Part shown: in pieces, positions 11,401-26,400 of the stretch
Position numbering within the stretch: the stretch's first letter is position 1
Layout: each line of letters begins with the position of its first letter
Assembly: GCF_964204645.1 (NCBI RefSeq)
Contig: NC_134025.1
Span: 19,622,001-19,686,000 of the forward strand
Reading direction: 5' to 3'
Length of the DNA stretch: 64,000 nucleotides
Source of the DNA: Tubulanus polymorphus
Taxonomy: Eukaryota > Nemertea > Palaeonemertea > Tubulaniformes > Tubulanidae
Translations under genes and position numbers: made by a program
Notes under the pieces: model-generated
Told to the model about the DNA's origin: nothing
The model's database searches: none
Seen by the model: only the letters and a program-made list of their open reading frames with translations

Positions 11401-14400
11401 CAGGGATATCTCATCTGGGGTTTCATTTATTAAACATGAAACCTCTGTGTTGCTTTGGTCATTTGAATCATGTATTAGTACATTGAATGTGATATTTTGT
11501 GAAATAGATTTTTCTACCCATATTTTATTCTATGGTATAAACGATATGTTTCACTGTTCAGCTGTATAATCACATCTTTATACAAAATCTCATCTCATAA
11601 GTGAATAGATTACTTAATGTTTTAGAGTACAAATAAAATCTGTTTCATGACCAGCTGAAAATGTAGAAAAATGTGTTTTTCCCAGATATGATTAATTTTT
11701 GGAAAAGATCTGCTTGTCTGATAATAAGAAGAATACATGTTTGTTTGAAATGGACAAACTGGCCCACTATTTTGAAATTAAGGAGAAGCTAATCATGTGA
11801 CCCTCTAAGGTCTGATCTGCCAGATTCAGGATAGCTGACTGGCTACAATATGTGTGGTTACAAAACACGCAATCCCTTCATTCAAGGATTTACCACATTG
11901 CAATCGCAGACCCCATTCTGCTTATTGAAAATTTTATCGGCCTTGATTCACAAGTGTCTTTTAAAAAGATTTACATGACTATCCTTTCACTGCATTATAT
12001 GTAAGAAAAATCCAATGAAATGAGTATTGAATAAGTGTGGCCTGTTTTTCTTGATTGAGTTATCAATAGCCTGACAGGTTGTGATTTAAGTTCACATAAA
12101 TAGTTTTAGCGGCTTGTTTTATTAAGAGTTTGAAACGCTGTTTTTATGTCCAGGAAAAATTCTTTTTGTCTATTTGCCAGAGGTTATCTTGAAATCTATG
12201 TTGAATTAAAACCTGCTCCATACACCACAATGATAAGTATCTCATGTAAGAAAGAAAGCAATGGTATTTAAAGTTAAGGCTAGCTTATGGGCGGACTATG
12301 AAGTTACAGATACTAGCGCAGCTGGGATTTTGGCAACAGGCGAGAGCTAACAGCATCTGGTATGCCACAAGCTGACCGATGCTGTCTTGCATTGCAACCC
12401 AATGCATATTGACTTAACTGTAAGCTGTATCCCACAAGTTGCCCATGTTCTACCCCAGCATACCCTGTCCAGCTATTTGCTTTCAATTGTAAGGATACTA
12501 GCCATTCAGAGATGTGTAAAATGCGTAGGACAATGCTCAATAGTAATGTTACAAATTAGACAGTAATTACTTACATAGAAACTAGGATCCTATTGTAAAT
12601 GTAATTGAATATTGTGATCTTTTAATGATATGTGCAAGTATACCGCGTAGTAAGGTGACTTCTGGATGTCAAATAAAAAAGTGTATTGTAGTGGTTATAT
12701 GAGATTTCATGTAATTCTAATCGCATTCAATCAAATACATCTATTCCATGGTATTAGCGGTCTTTTAGTTTCATGAATTATTCATGAAATTATGCACTGT
12801 TGGCTTTTAATTACTGTAAACCTATTGTCGATTCCTCCCAGGGCCAGTTTTATAGACATTTTGATTGAAATATAACTCAGTTGCTTGGTTTTAAGTTAAA
12901 ACTGGTCTATGAAACCAGCCCCAGTGAAGTCACTCATATTTGCTTGAATAATAAAAACTACTGGTAGTGATGGATTTTTCGTTTTGGTCAGATAAGTTGA
13001 ATTACTGGATTGAAGACTTCTGACAATGTGATAGTAGTGAAGTGTAAAGTGAAAAAATAGTTTGAGATTTGGGAAAACGACTTAGATGGTGTCATGAGGC
13101 TATTACTAAATAAGTTTTTGACATTTTTTTTAGATAGAGTAGAAGGTTTTCATAATGCTGCATTCTCAGAAGCCAAAGATATAAAAAATTTTAGTGATGT
13201 TGACATCGAAGAAGGTAAATATTGTTTTAGTTGTTTTTGGTATTTAAATAGTAATAATTTAAAACTGAAAAACTGCATAGAGAATCATTATTTCAAATCA
13301 AATTACCTCTCAAATTATATCCTTGATATCATACCCATCCAATTATTTGATGGGTCATCAAAGTTTTTATATACGTAACAGTCATATTATTTCTCCTTGA
13401 TGAAAAATGATATCAAAATATCTATTCATGATTTTAATGCAAAAATGCTAATTTTAGCTGCAGTGGCCTCTTGCTTACCAGTACTGAATCACTGTAGTTT
13501 GTGTTTTGCACTCAAATAGCAAAATTTATCTGTAATTTTGATAGGAATATATTTTGGTGGCCCAATTATCAGTCACCATCAATTGTCCATTTGGGGGAAA
13601 TGAATTCAAGTGACTCTTTTGCTCTTTTTAGGTACAGGAGGGTTTAATTTCCGCAATACTGCCAATAGAAATGTAAGTATTCATGTCTCATTATTCAGAC
13701 TCTGTGACAAGGATTATATCAATCTTTTATTTTATACATGTTTCATTGGTTACCAATTGCTCTTAAAATTTACTATAAAATTCTCTTCATAGATAATAAA
13801 GATCTGACAACAGGCTCCTACTTGTACCTATTGTTCAATATCTATAAACCGTCTAGTAATCTCCTTTCTGCTCATCAAGGCAAACTCAGTGCACCCATTG
13901 TCAACTCTAGTACATATGGACTTCTAGATGCACCAAACTTTGGAATTCATTCAATCTCTCAGACTCTAGGGCACTATAGACAGTGAATAGTTTAAGAGTC
14001 ATCTAAGAACCAAAAATCTAGTTCATCTAAAAACTGAAAAACGATTCTGTCCTATGCCCATGAACTGTTTTGATAAGATTTGTTGTGCCGTTCAAGTATT
14101 TCATGTATTACTACTTGAATGAACAATTATTCATAAAGACAGTTACATAGTCTTCATGAATTTTGCTATTAACTATATATTAACTGGTTGAAAATTAATG
14201 TACATTGTAGTCATATGTACATGTAGTCCGGTACTGACGGATTGCATTTTTCTCGATGTGAACCTTGTGAGGAAAAATTGTCATGATATTGATATATTAT
14301 ATTTCCCATATTTTCTTGACTTGTATGGTAGAAAGTGCCGACACAGATATTTGAAGCTCTCCAGCATTCCATTCAACATTAATCATCAACTAGTTAGCTA

Positions 14401-17400
14401 TAGATCTAATGAGTACCTAGTTTATTAAATGTAATCAAATATTTGCAATAGAGGCCTTAAACATTTGGTTTCAATCACTGATTGGAGCCATACTCTGTAT
14501 TTAGATTTTGTGGTTACAGTATTGCATTTTTATTTTGTGTGCTCACTCAAATATCTAATCAAACATGATCTGAAGGTCAATATTGGCCACGTTTGCACTA
14601 AAGCGGGGGACACACTAAACAAAATTCGCTGCGAATATATTCATGACATAAGTTGCAGCGAATTTAGTCGTGCAGCATTGAGTAGGCAAAATATACGATC
14701 AGATTCGAGCAACATTGTGTGTTTCGAGCAAAACCTGTTAGGTTTACTGAAAATCTAGAATATCTCCCCGAAATAAGCAGTTTTAAACCATTCCACTTAA
14801 TTTCATGAAAATCAATGTAGAATTCTTGACTCTATTGCGCTAACAAGAAATTAAAGATGGCTACCCTGGTGGTCATATTTGATGGCCGATAACCTAAATT
14901 TTCAATAGGGGTGGCCATCTCATCTGCCCTAATCCTTGCACAAAGTTTAAGAAAAATCCATCAAGAATTGCAGCCTGTATCGGGGAATAACAAGGTGTCA
15001 GGGGACAGCAGACGGCGGACACAGAATGACCTAATAAGTCTCCCCCAACTGGGTGACATGATTACCTATGTTTAGACTGATTTGTGAATTGATTTACTCA
15101 AACCGACACATTTGTTTTGTTATAAGCCCTGGAATAGCGGGCTTAAATCTCGCCAGTGATTGGCTCTATTTCATATGGTTCACAGTCAAAATCCTATTTC
15201 ACGGGCGTGCATGCTAAAACATTCGCTGCATTAGAATTTGCTGCAAAAATATCCAACATGTTTTTATCAGTGCAATTTTCATTGTTTTATCGGTGCAATT
15301 GTGACGGGTGGCAGACAAAAACTGATAATCGACCGAACACACTGAATTTCGGTGCAGAATCTATAATCGCAGAATGAAATCACAGAGTGTGTCCCCTGAT
15401 TAACACTTCCTCTAGTTAGACCGTTCTAACTTGGTTCATAACTGGAATAGACCAATTTAGAACGGAACTTGGAGTAATCATTTCCAAGAATTGACCAAAC
15501 CAGAGGTCAAGTTCAGACATCTGTATTTTAACTAGAGATTTGTACTTTGATAGATTTAAGCGCCCCAAACATTATTCATTAAGAACATTTATAATGAATG
15601 CCATTTTTCATTTAAACATTTGGTACAGATACTTCAGGGCCAGCATATAAGAGACAGATTTTAAGAAAGAAAGTAATAGACCATTTTACAGTTGCTAGCC
15701 TCCTTTTTGTTAGGGTACTTCTGTCCTGTATTGTTGGGTCATTTTTTTCTCGTTTTTAAAAACTATTTGTGATGCGTGTTTTGTCATATTTCATCTGTCC
15801 CTGGATAGATTTTGACAGTTTTAGCAACTGTCAAACTGTGTGAATCTCTAGTTTTCATTTATTCAAAAATCATTTCTCAAATTGCAAAAATGCGACATGA
15901 GAGCGATATAAAAATAGGTGGTCAGTTTTTGCCGCGCGCATAAAAATCCAGTGTACTGAACTTTGAAGTTCATTATTTTCAGAAATAATTTTCTAAAAAA
16001 TCTGAACATTTCAAGAACTGTGCGCATAAACAACCCCTTTCAAGTGAACTTTAAAATTTTAAGATAGCTTGCCTAGTTTTCATCCTATGGCTCTTTAACT
16101 GCAGCGCGTGTTTTGTCATTCCGGTTTTCTATGTGTATTTCAGTATATGGGTGTTACTTTTTTGTCTTGATATTAGGGTTACACATGTATCTACCCTAGA
16201 CATATCTTCAGCCCAAAAACTGTCAGAATCAAGATGGCCGACTGGCAGCCATCGTTATTTGCCAAAATCAGCACTTTTTACACATTTTTGAACTTTTTGA
16301 GGGAAATTTTGAAGACGCTTTGATCAATTAACTTGATCTTTCGTATATATTTGAATCCCCCAAGGGCCCATCAACACAAGAAAAATTGGGTCGATCGGAC
16401 TCAAGATGGCCGTCCTATGACCTTTTTAGTGGCCAAAAATGTAAATTTTGGCCCAAATTCTGAGTCCTGTAGCTTCCTACTGGTTTGCCATTTCTCATTG
16501 CAATTGCTGATGGGTATTCTTTGGAAAGGGATGTTTTATACCTGAGACAGGTATTTTTTATCAGTACTCATTCGTAAGTGGGAAAAAGTTTTTCGGCATT
16601 TTATTGATACCTAAGCATATTTTGTTACCACAATGAATTAGAAAGTTGTAGCGTATATTGTGTTCTATGATTGTGGTGAGTTTCAAGGTCATTGGTTATT
16701 GTATGTGGCCACCAGGGGGTGTTGAATAATACAATATTTTGTTACCACAATCAATTGCAAAGTTGTAGCTTATGACATCGTCTAACATTGTGGTGAGTTT
16801 TAAGGACATAAGTTATTCTATATGGTCACCAGGGGGCGTTGAATAGTAGGATAACATAGTATTTCCATATTAAATGGTAGCGAGGCATATTTTGTTATCA
16901 CAATCAATTACAAAATTGTAGCTGCTGACAATATGTTCTATGATTGTGGTGAGTTTCAAGGTCATTGGTTTTTGTATATAGTATTTCCTTATCATATTGG
17001 TACCTAGGCATATTTTGTCACCATGATCAATTGCAAAGTTGTAGTTCATATGTTCTGAGATTGTGGTGAGTTTCAAGGTCATTGGGTTTTGAATATGGTC
17101 ACCAGGGGGCGTTGAATGGTAGAATAACGTAGTATTTCCATATTAAATGGTAACGAGGCATATTTTGTTATCACAATCAATTACAAAATTGTAACTGCTG
17201 ACAATATGTTCTATGATTGTGGTGAGTTTCAAGGTCATTGGTTTTTGTATATGGTCACCAGGGGGCGTTGAATATTGAAATTGTAAGATTGTTGAACATT
17301 TAAAACCACTTCCCAAGTGGGCATGGTGTCCCTGGACCCCTAGTTCATTTTTACTACACTTGTCTCCACGGAAAATGGTTTTAATTGTTGGTACGAGTAT

Positions 17401-20400
17401 CAGGTTTAAATGTTACGTCATTTATGAAATATAGATATCGAACACATTAGAGACTTTGGGGTTTGAAAGATTTTTCTGACCATTCAGCAGCAGAGACTGA
17501 GCTGCATTTAGATCACGCATTCGAAGTTGCACGCGGGAAGAGAATATATAGGCCTATATTGAGATGGAAGAAGAAAAGAAATATAACACTTAAAATTGAG
17601 TATGATAACCATTTAAATCAGTAGTCCATCAACAATTGATTTACATAGAAATTTACTGAAATTAGATGAATGGAGAAGTGGTAAAAAAAGCTGGACATAT
17701 GGGGGGGGGGTATTCAGCTACTTTCTATGAATACTTTCCAAAGTACACACAAGATTGATTAGATGGGGGGAAAATATAAGAAAGCGTTTTCTTGTTTTGG
17801 TTGTGAAATATCAAGTATCAAGTCTGAATGTCAGACACAGGTGATAAAAAATGACATCTATCATCACCAAAAAACGCAAGAAGTGTGTGGATTGCATTTA
17901 CAACAAAAGAGAGATATTTGGGGTTTTCTTAAGTGCATGTACATTAGCCTCTGCCTGCAGTAAAGGCGGCTACCATTACAGCTATTACGAACTAGCCCAT
18001 TAAAAGAGAACGGAATAGAGTAATAATGGCGGCCTAATATTTAAACCTGATACTCATACCAACAATTAAAACCATTCTCCGTGGAGACAGGTGTAATAAA
18101 AATGAAAAAGTAACACCCATACCGAAATACACGTATAGAAAACAGCACCGAAACTCGGAACGACAATACACGCGCTTCAGCTAAATAGGATGAAAACTAG
18201 GCAAACTATCTTAAAGATTTTAAAGTTCACTTGAAAGGGGTTGTTTATGCGCACAGTTCTTGAAATTTTTGGATTTTTTAGAAAATTATTTCTGAAAATA
18301 ATGAACTTCAAAGTTTAGTACCCTGGATTTTTATGCGCGCGGCAAAAACTGACCACCGATTTTCATTATCATGCTCTCATGTCGCATTGTTGCAAATTTG
18401 AGAAATGATTTTTGCATAAATGAAAACTGGAGATTCACACAGTTTCAATGTTGCTAAAATTGTGAAAATCTAACCAGGGACAGATGAAATATGATAAAAC
18501 ACGCATCACAAATAGTTTTTAAAAACAAGAAAAAAATGACCCAACAGTACAGGACAAAAGTACCCTAACAAAATGGCAGCTAGCAACTGTAAAATGGTTT
18601 ATCCTCATTCTTTGATTTTAGGCCAATATAAGCTGTGTTCACATTACCACTAGTTAAACTAGTCTAAAATGGGTCCACACCTGGAACCGGCCAAATTTAG
18701 AACTAACCAAATCAGAGCTGGTATTCACAAACGCATTGTTGAATTTGCTACATCCTGGTCCACAAGGTGTTGCTATGAGTATTTTACCTGGAATTAAATT
18801 CATACATTCATGATAGATTTTCGAAACAATCAAAATAGATACCCTGTGACCAGCCAAGACAGATTGAGGAAGTTTATTTCAATTGATTTCATACCACTGG
18901 GATTCACAATTACGATTTAGAACCACGAATTAACCATTTTCTGTCTACAAGCACGGAATTAGTCTGTTCCAAAATTTAGACTGGATTAGTCATTTAGGTT
19001 GGTCCAAATTGGTCCAGACTTAAATAGGATGGCCCAATTTCGAATAGACTTTTTTGCTAGTGTAAATGCTTGGTCTTTTCTAAATTGGAACTGACTTGAC
19101 GTATCGGCCCCACTCCGCTCGGTGGCGCCACCGCGCGGGATTTACGCGAAGCAGCAGAACACAAACACGGCCACTCTCTCAATTTTCAATGATAGAAATC
19201 ATGTGTGCATTTCAATTATTTCGGCTGTTAGGGTTTTAAGGCACAATATAAGTTGATGATGTGATATGGCGATGTTAATTAATGATAATTCCGCAGTGAA
19301 GCTAGTCACGAACGGTGCCGATTGAGTGTACAGCTGCCAAAAACACTGAAATGTATGTAGTTGCGTAACTATTTGCAGTGAATTGCAGACGAAACATGAA
19401 GCCTTAACGGCTGTTTAAGAAAAATTTATACCAATCGCAATTGTAAAATAAAAATGAGATAGAACCTAAGTTAAAATTCCGGCCATTTCTAAAATGTTAT
19501 TGATTATTATTACTAATTTTTAGTCAGTGCGGAACGTTTACTTTTCCAACAATAATGAGGGGTGGTAGGTAGTCATGCAATTCAAGTCATCATTTATTAC
19601 ACGTTACTTCCGTGTTGTTGAAAATCTCGCGAGTCCTGGACTGAACCCCAATGAACAATGTGATCTGCGTGCTGGCCACAAATGCACACAGATCACACTA
19701 CACTACCCATTACACACTCCAGTACCCACAGCTTTCATATATCCATCCAAATATTTAGTGGCTTTCTTCCTGGATTAAGACAGTTCTATATAATGCAGCT
19801 ATAAAAATGATTTCAGATTGGAAAACTATATCGATCAGCTTCATGACAATTTAGTGACTTGTTTCTTTCAATTAAGTTCATACTGCAGAGATTCACAATT
19901 ACAATTTAGAATAGAACCAGTTTCTGTTCACACAAAAAAGTGGTCCATTCTAAGATTTAGAACAGGTGCTATGATAATGATGATGTGTCAAAACTCATCA
20001 TCTATTGGCAAAGATTCAAAACCTGATCACATTTTAACCTGGGTTTTCCAAGTTTATATGTGAAATTTGCTCCAGCAATCATACAACAGCCAATCTGATT
20101 GGGGCCATGCCTTTGCTTCCGGCAAGCCCGTGCTCTCGGGCTAGTGTGGCAGGATTTGTGCTATGGCTGAGTCTAGTGATGCCATCAGGTTTGAATCCCT
20201 GCCGAGGGAGGTTGGCCAATCTAATAAATTGACTACTTCCAAATTCTTTTGATATTTTAGCCTAAATCAATTTAAATTCAACCAGTAATGATAAGTCACT
20301 TTTGATAATTTTAAATAGTGGTTTCAATTCTGTTAATTTAGTTTTGATTCAACAACTCACAATGTGCAGAAGACACAATTGAAAATATTGTATCATTATT

Positions 20401-23400
20401 CTCTAATGGTTTTTCATAAGGTTTTTGGATATATTCATATTTTATGACCTTTCCTGTGTCACATATTCAATTGTTTTTAACCTAAAAAGTTTGAAACCAG
20501 GCTTGATTTTTCTATAATTTATATAATCAGGGTTGGGTTTAACAAAACATTTATGACTTCAACAACTTAATGTAGATTGTTAGACTCAATTCTTTTGATA
20601 CAATATATTTGACTTGTGCACACTGCTATAAAACAGACGTTGTAATAAAACAAAATGTCATATATACATAGCCTTGTAACTCTGGCCTTTTTGAATAAAC
20701 TCTATTCTATGGTGCCTCGATATTCCTCTACTCAATCATTAAAGCGTAATGATTATATGATTAAGAAGAATACCTGAGAGAGGATAATTCCCTTCCATTG
20801 ACTTCCATATAATCTATGCCAGTACAGATTTCAAGGTCTAATTAATGGTGGTAGCTAGATTTATATAAGATGTTTACAATTCACATAAATAAGTATCTCT
20901 TAAAGCAATCATATTCAGGTCATGTTTGACCACTCTGTATAACTGAATTGTTTGCTGTCTTCTAGTGAGTGGTTCTGTTTGCGATAACAGTTGAGAGTTT
21001 TGATATTAATATTTCAGGAGGTATGATACAAAATGAAATGAAATTGTTATGAAAAGTATGAATAAATGTGTATCAGTAAATAAGTCACCTGGAAAAACTT
21101 AAGAATGTTGGTAGAACGTCAGAACTATATTCTAGAATACATAGAGGTTTTGTACATAGAGCTTTTGTACACAGTTTCCTAGTTTCTTATTATCTATATT
21201 TGTATATGTAAAGACACATGTCGCTTCTGCGGTCGCACGACATTATATTATTATGGAGATGCAAAAACATGAAGAGATGCAAGAGATTTTTAGTGAATAT
21301 TTAGCTAAAAAACCTAAAAAGTAACTTGTTATGTGAGAGGACTCGGGCACTTCACTTGCCAATTAAACATTTTACCATTGCGCCATTCATACCACACTGA
21401 TATATTTTAAGTAAGAACTATATCATTGCCATCAAAAATGGTTCATGTGCATGTGTTCCATATGGCACCATTGGCTTATTTCAACCTTACAATCATTGCT
21501 GCTTTCGGTTCACGTTTTATACCGCCCTTGAGCAGGTATTTGACAAGTTATGGTGGAAAACTCATATCATCTTGCTATTGATCATGTCACTTGCTAGGTA
21601 ACTTGTTGCAGTATGTAATATAAGGACAGTCAGCGCTTGGCTTGAAATTCATCACAATATTAAAAGAATTATTTCAGTCACTGATTTATTTTGAATACAA
21701 TCATAATGGGATCATTTCAAAATCAAAGTACAAGTTGGCCCTGTTAAAGTGACCAATATATATGTCATCAATTGGACAGAGGTGACATACATGTAATTCA
21801 TGAATGAGTATGTACATAAAGACCATTGACCAATGAATGTCTCTAGTTTGCCTGGGCCTGTCTATAGTTGCCACAATTCAATTCGGTCGCGCACACATGA
21901 AGCTTTTCTCACCAAGCAGAAGTCCATAAGGGTAGTCATTATAGGAATAATATTCACACTGCTGTGCAGCTCTTTCGCTCCACTCCTCACAAGGTAGTAC
22001 ATTTAGATTAATTTTGCAAAGTTTGAAAGCAAATATTTTGTGCATCTTTTAAAGCATTCTGTCGTTACTTGCTACAGAAATCGAGGAAGTTTTGAAATTA
22101 ATCCTAATATATTTCATAAAAACATGTCTAGTGATTTAATTAAAATAAAATTAATGTTAAGATATGTTGTTGTTAAGATTTTTCCCCATATCTAAAAAGA
22201 ATCTAACAAGTAGTTATAATATTGCATGTGTGTATAAGAGGAAAAATCTTTGAACTATTTTGCTGAATATGTGTTCAGAATATGTGACGCAAATGATTTT
22301 ATCCATAGAAAGTGATCCATTTTATGTGCTCATTCTTTTTAACTCAATTCCATAGAAGTTATTATTATCTAATTCATGCATTTTATTACTTAAATCAATG
22401 GAAATACTTTCTTCTATTGTAGAATACAAAAACGTGGACAACATTGCCTGGCTCAAAATTTGATTCATCCCTTGGTTCTGGAAGATCACTCGACGAAATG
22501 CTACTTTCAAAGGTGAGAATATAATCTACTGGCTGAAATCAGCATGTTTGCAACTCGGAGCTAAATGTTGCCAGGATTATCATACAGAATTTGTTTAGTA
22601 TATCATTTTCTACAATTAGTTCTATTCAATTATATTTATAGATAAAGCCACTTTTATCTGATAACATTTATCCAATTTGATGAGAGAGCTTTATGTTTAA
22701 TTATGCTCAAATCCTTTCCACTTTTATCTGCTCTGGCAATACTTAGTGACTCAATGCACTACACACTTTTTGCATGAAAAACAAACTTCATGAAATAAAC
22801 ATAGATTTGACCTTCAATTTGAACTATCAAACCATCATATAATTAGAAGTTTATTTCTTGTCGTAAACAAGTCACCCGGCTGAATAGTTTAGACTTGTTA
22901 GTGCACAGTGTCAGTGCACACCCATGTTCATGAACTTTATTCACACTCCACCCAAACATGAATATCTCTTGAAAAGTTGATGTTGTCAACAAAAGTTTTA
23001 TGAATGCCTATCTCTCTGTCTTATATCTGTGTCTATGTGGGTATTTCATGCCGTCATAAGGTAATATAATAGGCCGTGTAAAATGATATCGATCCCATGA
23101 CATATTGCGGTGTATTGAATTATCATCACTTCAGACCTCCATGTTTCCACCATCAATTACTTAAAAAGTCTCAAAAAAATTTAGAATTAGAAAAAAGAAT
23201 AGTATAGTCAACATATTAGAAAATGTTCAACTATTCAGTGGGATTTCATACATTTAATGTGTGTCTGTGTTATCAAATGTGGTTATCTTAAAACAAGGTT
23301 CAGTAATGAAAATCCCCTTGAAGCTTACACTTAATTAGTAACTTCATCAAGTGTAATGAAAGGCATATATGGCATCTAATACGTTTTTCAGTGGTCAATT

Positions 23401-26400
23401 CAAACTAACAATTCATATGTTGTTCAAAACCCAATAACAAAAGGTTAAGCTAGGTGCACCTTCTATGTAGTTATTTGAGTAAGAGAATTTATGGCCGCTC
23501 ATGCATTATCTGTTGCCTAGAGGACAAGGCTGGCCTAATTATGTTGTTGGACTTTGGAGACGTGACAAACTAGATAACAAAATGACCATATTTGGGTTTA
23601 GTTTCATGACAAATTTTAATCAAAGAAATATCAAACTAGATGATTATTGAGTGATAGCATCATTAAATCAATTTAACATTATTTCCATATCATACATAGT
23701 TCTATATCAGTTAAATATACGATACTTGAACAATACTTTAACAAGCCTAGCACATGGAGTAAGAAAATCCTCAAAACAAAAAACAGATTTTGTGCTTGTT
23801 TTTGTGTTTCGATATATAAAGGATTGCACCTTAAAATCTAGGATAATTCTGAATAAGAGAGTTAATTTCATTCATTTCCACAAAGATGAGCTGTATTTTT
23901 TACCATAATGAGATTTTTACGACATTGATAGTGCTAATTGATAACAATTAATTATGCCCAAATGTTCAGATATGCAAAATTATCAAGTGTCAACCATCGA
24001 ATAACCACTTTCGGAGTCTAACTTGAATTGTGTACCACATACATTCTGCATAACTGAGTGAATATAAAACCTTGTAAAACAGCAATTATTAAGTTATATC
24101 AGAGTAGTTATTTTGGCACTTTCCAACAGTGAAAGGTCGTAGAGTATATCAGTCAGTTTTCTGGTTATTTCGGGGGTGGTAACGGTAATCTCATAGCCGC
24201 AGCTCACTTTCAGGATACTGCGCTGATCATGGTTAAACCATATATCTTCAAGATGACGTATACCCGGTACACACTTGGATCTTCTATATCTTGTGACATT
24301 ATGACAGTGAAAATAATACTTCAGAATAAATTATATTTAGGCGGAGATCATTCTTGATAAAAGATATCTGCAATGATTTATGAACATTTGTGCCAATTTC
24401 TGCGCATCAATGTTTTTGTTGATTTCAACACTGCAAACATACAAATTAATCAAAAACAAACTTAATGGAAGAAAATGATTAGGAATATTTCTTGAAATGA
24501 CTAGCTGTTAGGAAACTGACAAAATTTTCATTTGAGATTTGAGAGGTTTTGAGGCAAACTGTTTGACAATTTCTGAAAAGGTTATCATAGGTCAATTTTA
24601 TGAAATTCAAGGGTTATACTACTGCTTATAATATGAAGAAGGTACCATGGTTCTCATCACATTTAAAAAAAGCCCATCTAAAAACTCAAATCAACTGAAT
24701 AGCAATAGAAATGAAATTCACCCTCCCTCCCTGTGGCTGTAATGAATATTAAAAAGACGACTCCGATAGTATCTGATTTTCCGAAAGTGCCCGTAACACG
24801 TCATTTGCCTGTATCCATGATTCTATCGATGGCCATCACAGCGTGTTTAATTCAGGTACCCAAATTTCTGATGAAATTGTGAAAAGTTTTGAGGGGACAT
24901 AATGGCATACCTGTCAGCGAGTGGTTTTTATCGGTTTTACTCGGCAATGTAGAGCTGTCTCCATATGTTCGCAGTGCCCGCGGTTTAGAGGGGTCGGTTA
25001 GCTATTATCACTGCAGAGTTTGAAATAGAAATTAGACCAGATTTTATTTCTTGATGGATTTCATGTATTGATGAACGGGTGACAATATGAAAAAAAAAAA
25101 TCCTGTACATGGCGTATGTAGTAGAACAAAAAGTTTAATGAGAAACTTGTTTTCATTTACAAAAAACTGACCATCTCCTTATGCATCCACTACTAGTCAA
25201 TTATAAATATGTCTACGACCATATAGACCTTGCGGTCCTCTTTTTTTTTTAAGTTTGCACCACACTTTGATGCCTTTTTATACATGTATCCATCTAAACT
25301 CACCTGTAGTCGAAAATTAACCAAAATCAAATCTGACTGGCAGCAAGCTTTTTATTGCAATAATGAACATTCTTCTAATTTCAGTAAGGATTCCCCAGAC
25401 CTATGTTTCCCAATATTATGAGGAGATTCTGAAAATTAACAAATTATGTCGTTTTTATTTTATAGAAACATGATCATGTGAAAGTTAATCTACAAGGCCA
25501 AGATATAATTGGCCTTGGATTTGATATACAAGGAAATATGAGAGATGGCATTTTTGTAAAAAATGTCAATAAAAAAGGACCAGCTGCCGATTCTGGGCAC
25601 ATCAAAGCAGGTAAATGTATTATATTCTATGTGAATTATATTCTAGATTATTGTCCCCTCACTTCATTTCCTTTATGATGATTTCTTACATTCATTCTTT
25701 GTTCCATTTCACCTAAGGATGACCACAACTCACATTTATCCAATTTGTTATAACCTAGATATTAGTTTTAAACTTCAAATCCTGAACTTATGTAAATCAC
25801 TCAAATAAGTCGTCTGATATTATGATCATAAATGTTGTCATCTAATGTTTCAGGAGACAGAATAAACAAGGTTACCATTGACTTAAAAAATGTAGTATTT
25901 GAGGATGCATTGACAATTCTGAGCTACGCATCTCCTTATCCGGTTGAACTAGAACTTGAAAAATCATCTGATATTATGATACCTAGTGCAAAACTATCTG
26001 GAGATATTCACCTCAGGCATCCAATATTTCGAAGTCAGTCAATGGATGACATCAAATCAGTCGGTAGACTCCATGATCTTGATGCGGGAGATGTAAAATT
26101 AAACTTCAGAGGAGGAAATTCAAGACACCCTAATTGGCAATTTAATTTTTCACCTGGTGATATAAGTGCAGATTCAGATTTGGACATCAATTTAAGAGGA
26201 AAAAAATCTAAAACTGGGAAAGGCACATTCAGTTTCCCTAAAGTTGGGCTTGGTAAGTACTTATCCTCTTATCCTGTGTATGAAAAATAAGTAAATACTG
26301 ATTTTAGGCTTTGAATTGCACTATCTGGTCTAAATATTTAATCTCTCTGCATTACATATTATAATTTCCATAATAGCCCGCTTCAGTCCAATGCACACAG

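Noticed and set aside
17763-17963. Plus-strand 66-codon frame in the spacer of the fold-back element
   Set aside because: Too short, no similarity to a transposase, likely chance.
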